Source: Gordonia soli NBRC 108243
Lineage (GTDB): Bacteria; Actinomycetota; Actinomycetes; Mycobacteriales; Mycobacteriaceae
Length of the DNA stretch: 64,000 nt
Reading direction: 5' to 3'
Assembly (NCBI RefSeq): GCF_000334455.1
Contig: NZ_BANX01000023.1
Location: forward strand, 1-64,000
The position numbers and the translations under genes are program-made. The notes under the pieces are model-generated. The model saw only the letters and a list, made by a program, of their open reading frames with translations, had not been told where the DNA came from and ran no database searches. Positions 62,231 through 64,000 of the stretch are shown here, piece after piece (positions within the stretch are counted from its first letter, which is position 1; the number at the start of each line of letters is the position of its first letter).

Positions 62231-63760
62231 GTGAGGTTCATCCGGGTCGTGGAGACGTCGGCCGCAGTGGGTGCCACCCGCTCGCGAACGGCGAAGACCA
62301 CGCTGCTGTCCGAGGTGTTGGCCGAGGCCGACGCGACCGAGATGCCGACCGTCGTCGCGTGGTTGTCGGGCGACACCACTCAGGGGCGGCTGGGTATCGG
62401 CTGGCGGTCGCTGGCGAACCTCGACGTCGCGCCGGCCACCGAGGCGGCCCTCGATGTCGCCGACGTGCAGGCAGCGTTGACGGCCCTCGTCTCGGCGACC
62501 GGGGCAGGTTCACGGGCGGCGCGGACCCAGATCCTCGGCGAGCTCTTCGGTGCCGCGACCGCTACCGAGCAGCAGTTCCTGATCCGCCTGATGACCGGTG
62601 AACTCCGGCAGGGAGCGCTGGCCGGTGTGATGGTCGAGGCCATCGCCGCGGCCGCCGGGCAACCGAGTCCGCTCGTGCGCCGAGCCCACATGCTCACCGG
62701 GTCGCTGCCCGAGACGGCATCGCTGGCCGTGCACGGTGGTGCCGACGCCCTGTCCGCCGTCGGCCTGCAGGTCGGTCGGGCGATCTCGCCGATGCTCGCG
62801 ACGCCGGCCGACTCACTCGAGGCCGCGCACGAGGCGCTCGGACCCGACCTCGTCGTCGACTTCAAACTCGACGGTGCACGTATCCAGGTCCATCGTGACG
62901 GCGATGCCGTCTCGGTGTTCACCCGAACTCTCCGCGACGTGACTGCGCAGGTGCCTGATCTCGTCTCCGTGGTCGTCGGGCTGCCGTGCCGCTCGGTGAT
63001 CCTCGACGGGGAGACCCTGACCCTCACCGACGACGGCCGCCCGCGACCCTTCCAGGAGACGATGAGCCGGTTCGGCTCGATGGCCGACAGTCCCGACGAT
63101 CCCCGTCTGCTGCGGCCGTTCTTCTTCGACTGCCTCCACCTCGACGGCACCGACCTGATCGATCGCCCGCTGTCCGAACGGCTGGACGCGCTCGACAGCG
63201 TTGCGGGGCATCTCCGCATCCCGTCCGCGGTGCGCCCCACGCTCGAGGAGACGCGAGCACAGTTCGATGCCGCGATCGCGGACGGTCACGAGGGCGTGAT
63301 GGTGAAGTCGCTCGACGGCGTGTACGCGGCCGGGCGTCGGGGCAAGGGGTGGCAGAAGGTCAAGCCGGTGCACACCGTCGATCTGGTGGTGCTGGGTGCC
63401 GAGTGGGGCTCGGGCCGACGGACGGGGTTCCTCTCGAACCTCCACCTCGGTGCACGTGACCCCGACGGCGGACCGCCGATCATGGTCGGCAAGACGTTCA
63501 AGGGCCTGACCGACGAGCTACTTCGCTGGCAGACCGAGGAGTTCCCCCGTCACGAGACGCACCGCGACTCGTACACGGTCCACCTGCGACCCGAGATCGT
63601 CGTCGAGATCGAACTCGACGGCGTCCAGCGCAGTTCCCGGTATCCCGGCGGGATCGCACTCCGTTTCGCGCGGGTGGTGCGCTACCGGCCGGACAAAACC
63701 GCGGCCGAGGCAGATCCGATCGACAACCTGCACCGACTGTTGCCGCCGAACGGCTCCTGA
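62231..63760 (+). CDS. ligB: ATP-dependent DNA ligase, LigB type
   Basis: 509 aa from GTG 62231, close to the 507 aa of mycobacterial LigB. An N-terminal helical DNA-binding domain (1-190), then the nucleotidyltransferase core with the adenylated lysine in K212-L-D-G, L-D-G-E (motif III), V-M-V-K-S-L and W-Q-K-V-K-P (motif V), and an OB-fold C-terminus. It seals DNA nicks using ATP in repair; the main replicative ligase would be NAD-dependent LigA elsewhere. Confidence 0.9.
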   Translation: MRFIRVVETSAAVGATRSRTAKTTLLSEVLAEADATEMPTVVAWLSGDTTQGRLGIGWRSLANLDVAPATEAALDVADVQAALTALVSATGAGSRAARTQILGELFGAATATEQQFLIRLMTGELRQGALAGVMVEAIAAAAGQPSPLVRRAHMLTGSLPETASLAVHGGADALSAVGLQVGRAISPMLATPADSLEAAHEALGPDLVVDFKLDGARIQVHRDGDAVSVFTRTLRDVTAQVPDLVSVVVGLPCRSVILDGETLTLTDDGRPRPFQETMSRFGSMADSPDDPRLLRPFFFDCLHLDGTDLIDRPLSERLDALDSVAGHLRIPSAVRPTLEETRAQFDAAIADGHEGVMVKSLDGVYAAGRRGKGWQKVKPVHTVDLVVLGAEWGSGRRTGFLSNLHLGARDPDGGPPIMVGKTFKGLTDELLRWQTEEFPRHETHRDSYTVHLRPEIVVEIELDGVQRSSRYPGGIALRFARVVRYRPDKTAAEADPIDNLHRLLPPNGS

Positions 63761-63788
63761 CGCGTGCACCGGTCGCCGCCGGCGTCAG
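63757..63788. terminator. 7-bp-arm dyad spanning both convergent stop codons
   Basis: CTGACGC contains the ligB stop TGA and GCGTCAG contains the complementary rskA stop. An 18-nt loop. Possible bidirectional terminator; modest. Confidence 0.35.
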
Positions 63789-64000
63789 CCGAGCGGTAGC
63801 TCCGCGACGATGGCGCCGGTCGGCTGTGGTGAGCCACCGGGCGGCTCGACCGTGAAGGCCAGCGCTGTCGCGTCATCCAGATCCGTGAGTACGGCAGTAG
63901 TGGTCGGCGAGACGTCCTTGTCGGACATCGTCCCCGCCGACACGACGCCCGACGGATGCCGCAGCCACATCTGATAGACGGTGCCCGCCTTGGGCGGCGG
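63785..64000 (-). CDS. rskA: Anti-sigma-K factor RskA, C-terminal part (partial)
   Basis: The frame enters from the right edge and ends at 63785. The visible 71 residues ([15 protein letters not shown] onward, ending [22 protein letters not shown]) match the extracytoplasmic C-terminal domain of RskA-type anti-sigma factors. SigK would normally be encoded next to it, outside the window. Confidence 0.75.
   Translation of the reverse strand, partial: PPPKAGTVYQMWLRHPSGVVSAGTMSDKDVSPTTTAVLTDLDDATALAFTVEPPGGSPQPTGAIVAELPLG

Noticed and set aside
1..64000. tRNA, rRNA or integrase genes marking an island
   Set aside because: None was recognised, so the accessory stretch at 2-9 kb cannot be assigned to a defined mobile element.

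Overview
The window is GC-rich, densely coded actinobacterial chromosome. The gene content points to a mycolic-acid bacterium of the order Mycobacteriales, most likely Gordonia or a close relative. Markers are small type VII (ESX) secretion proteins, a mycothiol-dependent formaldehyde dehydrogenase (MscR) with its metallo-hydrolase partner, an LldD2-type lactate dehydrogenase, a LigB-type ATP-dependent DNA ligase, an MPT83-like fasciclin lipoprotein, the C-terminus of anti-sigma factor RskA, an MMPL transporter and a PorA/DUF3068 protein. The genus is inferred. No rRNA or tRNA gene, insertion sequence, prophage or CRISPR array was seen.

Layout. 1-2.2 kb: end of a type VII target-like gene, a probable WXG-type effector and a membrane partner. 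2.4-9.9 kb: accessory genes, including a secreted protein, a Sec-exported BECR-like toxin with a putative immunity gene, a frameshifted membrane gene, a PAP2 phosphatase, a NERD-nuclease/helicase and a small Zn-finger-like protein. 9.9-13.5 kb: an ADP-ribosylglycohydrolase/phosphatase fusion, a VWA protein and a divergent NrtR-like NUDIX regulator. 13.7-17.4 kb: a second type VII cassette read leftward. 18.2-25.1 kb: a tight operon of an AarF(UbiB)-aminotransferase fusion, an MMPL transporter and a PorA-like protein, with a TetR gene at its end. Near-identical dyad motifs lie at the operon promoter and on the tetR start. 25.2-31.5 kb: a six-gene leftward sulfur-type operon (NlpA/MetQ-MetI-MetN transporter, amidohydrolase, DszC-like and DszA-like monooxygenases), preceded by a cysteine-rich upstream ORF that overlaps metN. 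32-41.8 kb: a PAS-GGDEF-EAL protein, a stand-alone ketosynthase, an Rv3651-like protein, a lactonase-like hydrolase, an HSL-family esterase and a drug exporter. 41.9-46.9 kb: LldD2, a membrane protein, two TetR regulators and a second exporter. 47-49.5 kb: a fasciclin lipoprotein and a membrane sulfite-oxidase-like enzyme, divergent from a shared region holding two SigK-type promoter matches of identical spacing. 49.6-57 kb: an EthA/EthR-like pair, DinB, PNPOx-like, acyl-CoA synthetase and GAF-LuxR genes. 57.4-63.8 kb: two divergent proteins that share a C-terminal Rho-N/SAP-like motif, MscR and its partner, an MFS symporter, LigB, and RskA running off the right end.

Intergenic regions are rich in structured repeats: three 73-bp palindromic units at 57.0-57.35 kb, a second palindrome family at 17.5 and 54.35 kb with a 32-bp tandem array, and several perfect hairpins between convergent genes. 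The strongest candidates for new biology are the AarF-aminotransferase/MMPL/PorA operon with its matching operators, the ADP-ribose-linked locus at 10-13.5 kb, the cysteine-rich leader of the sulfur operon and the palindromic repeat families.
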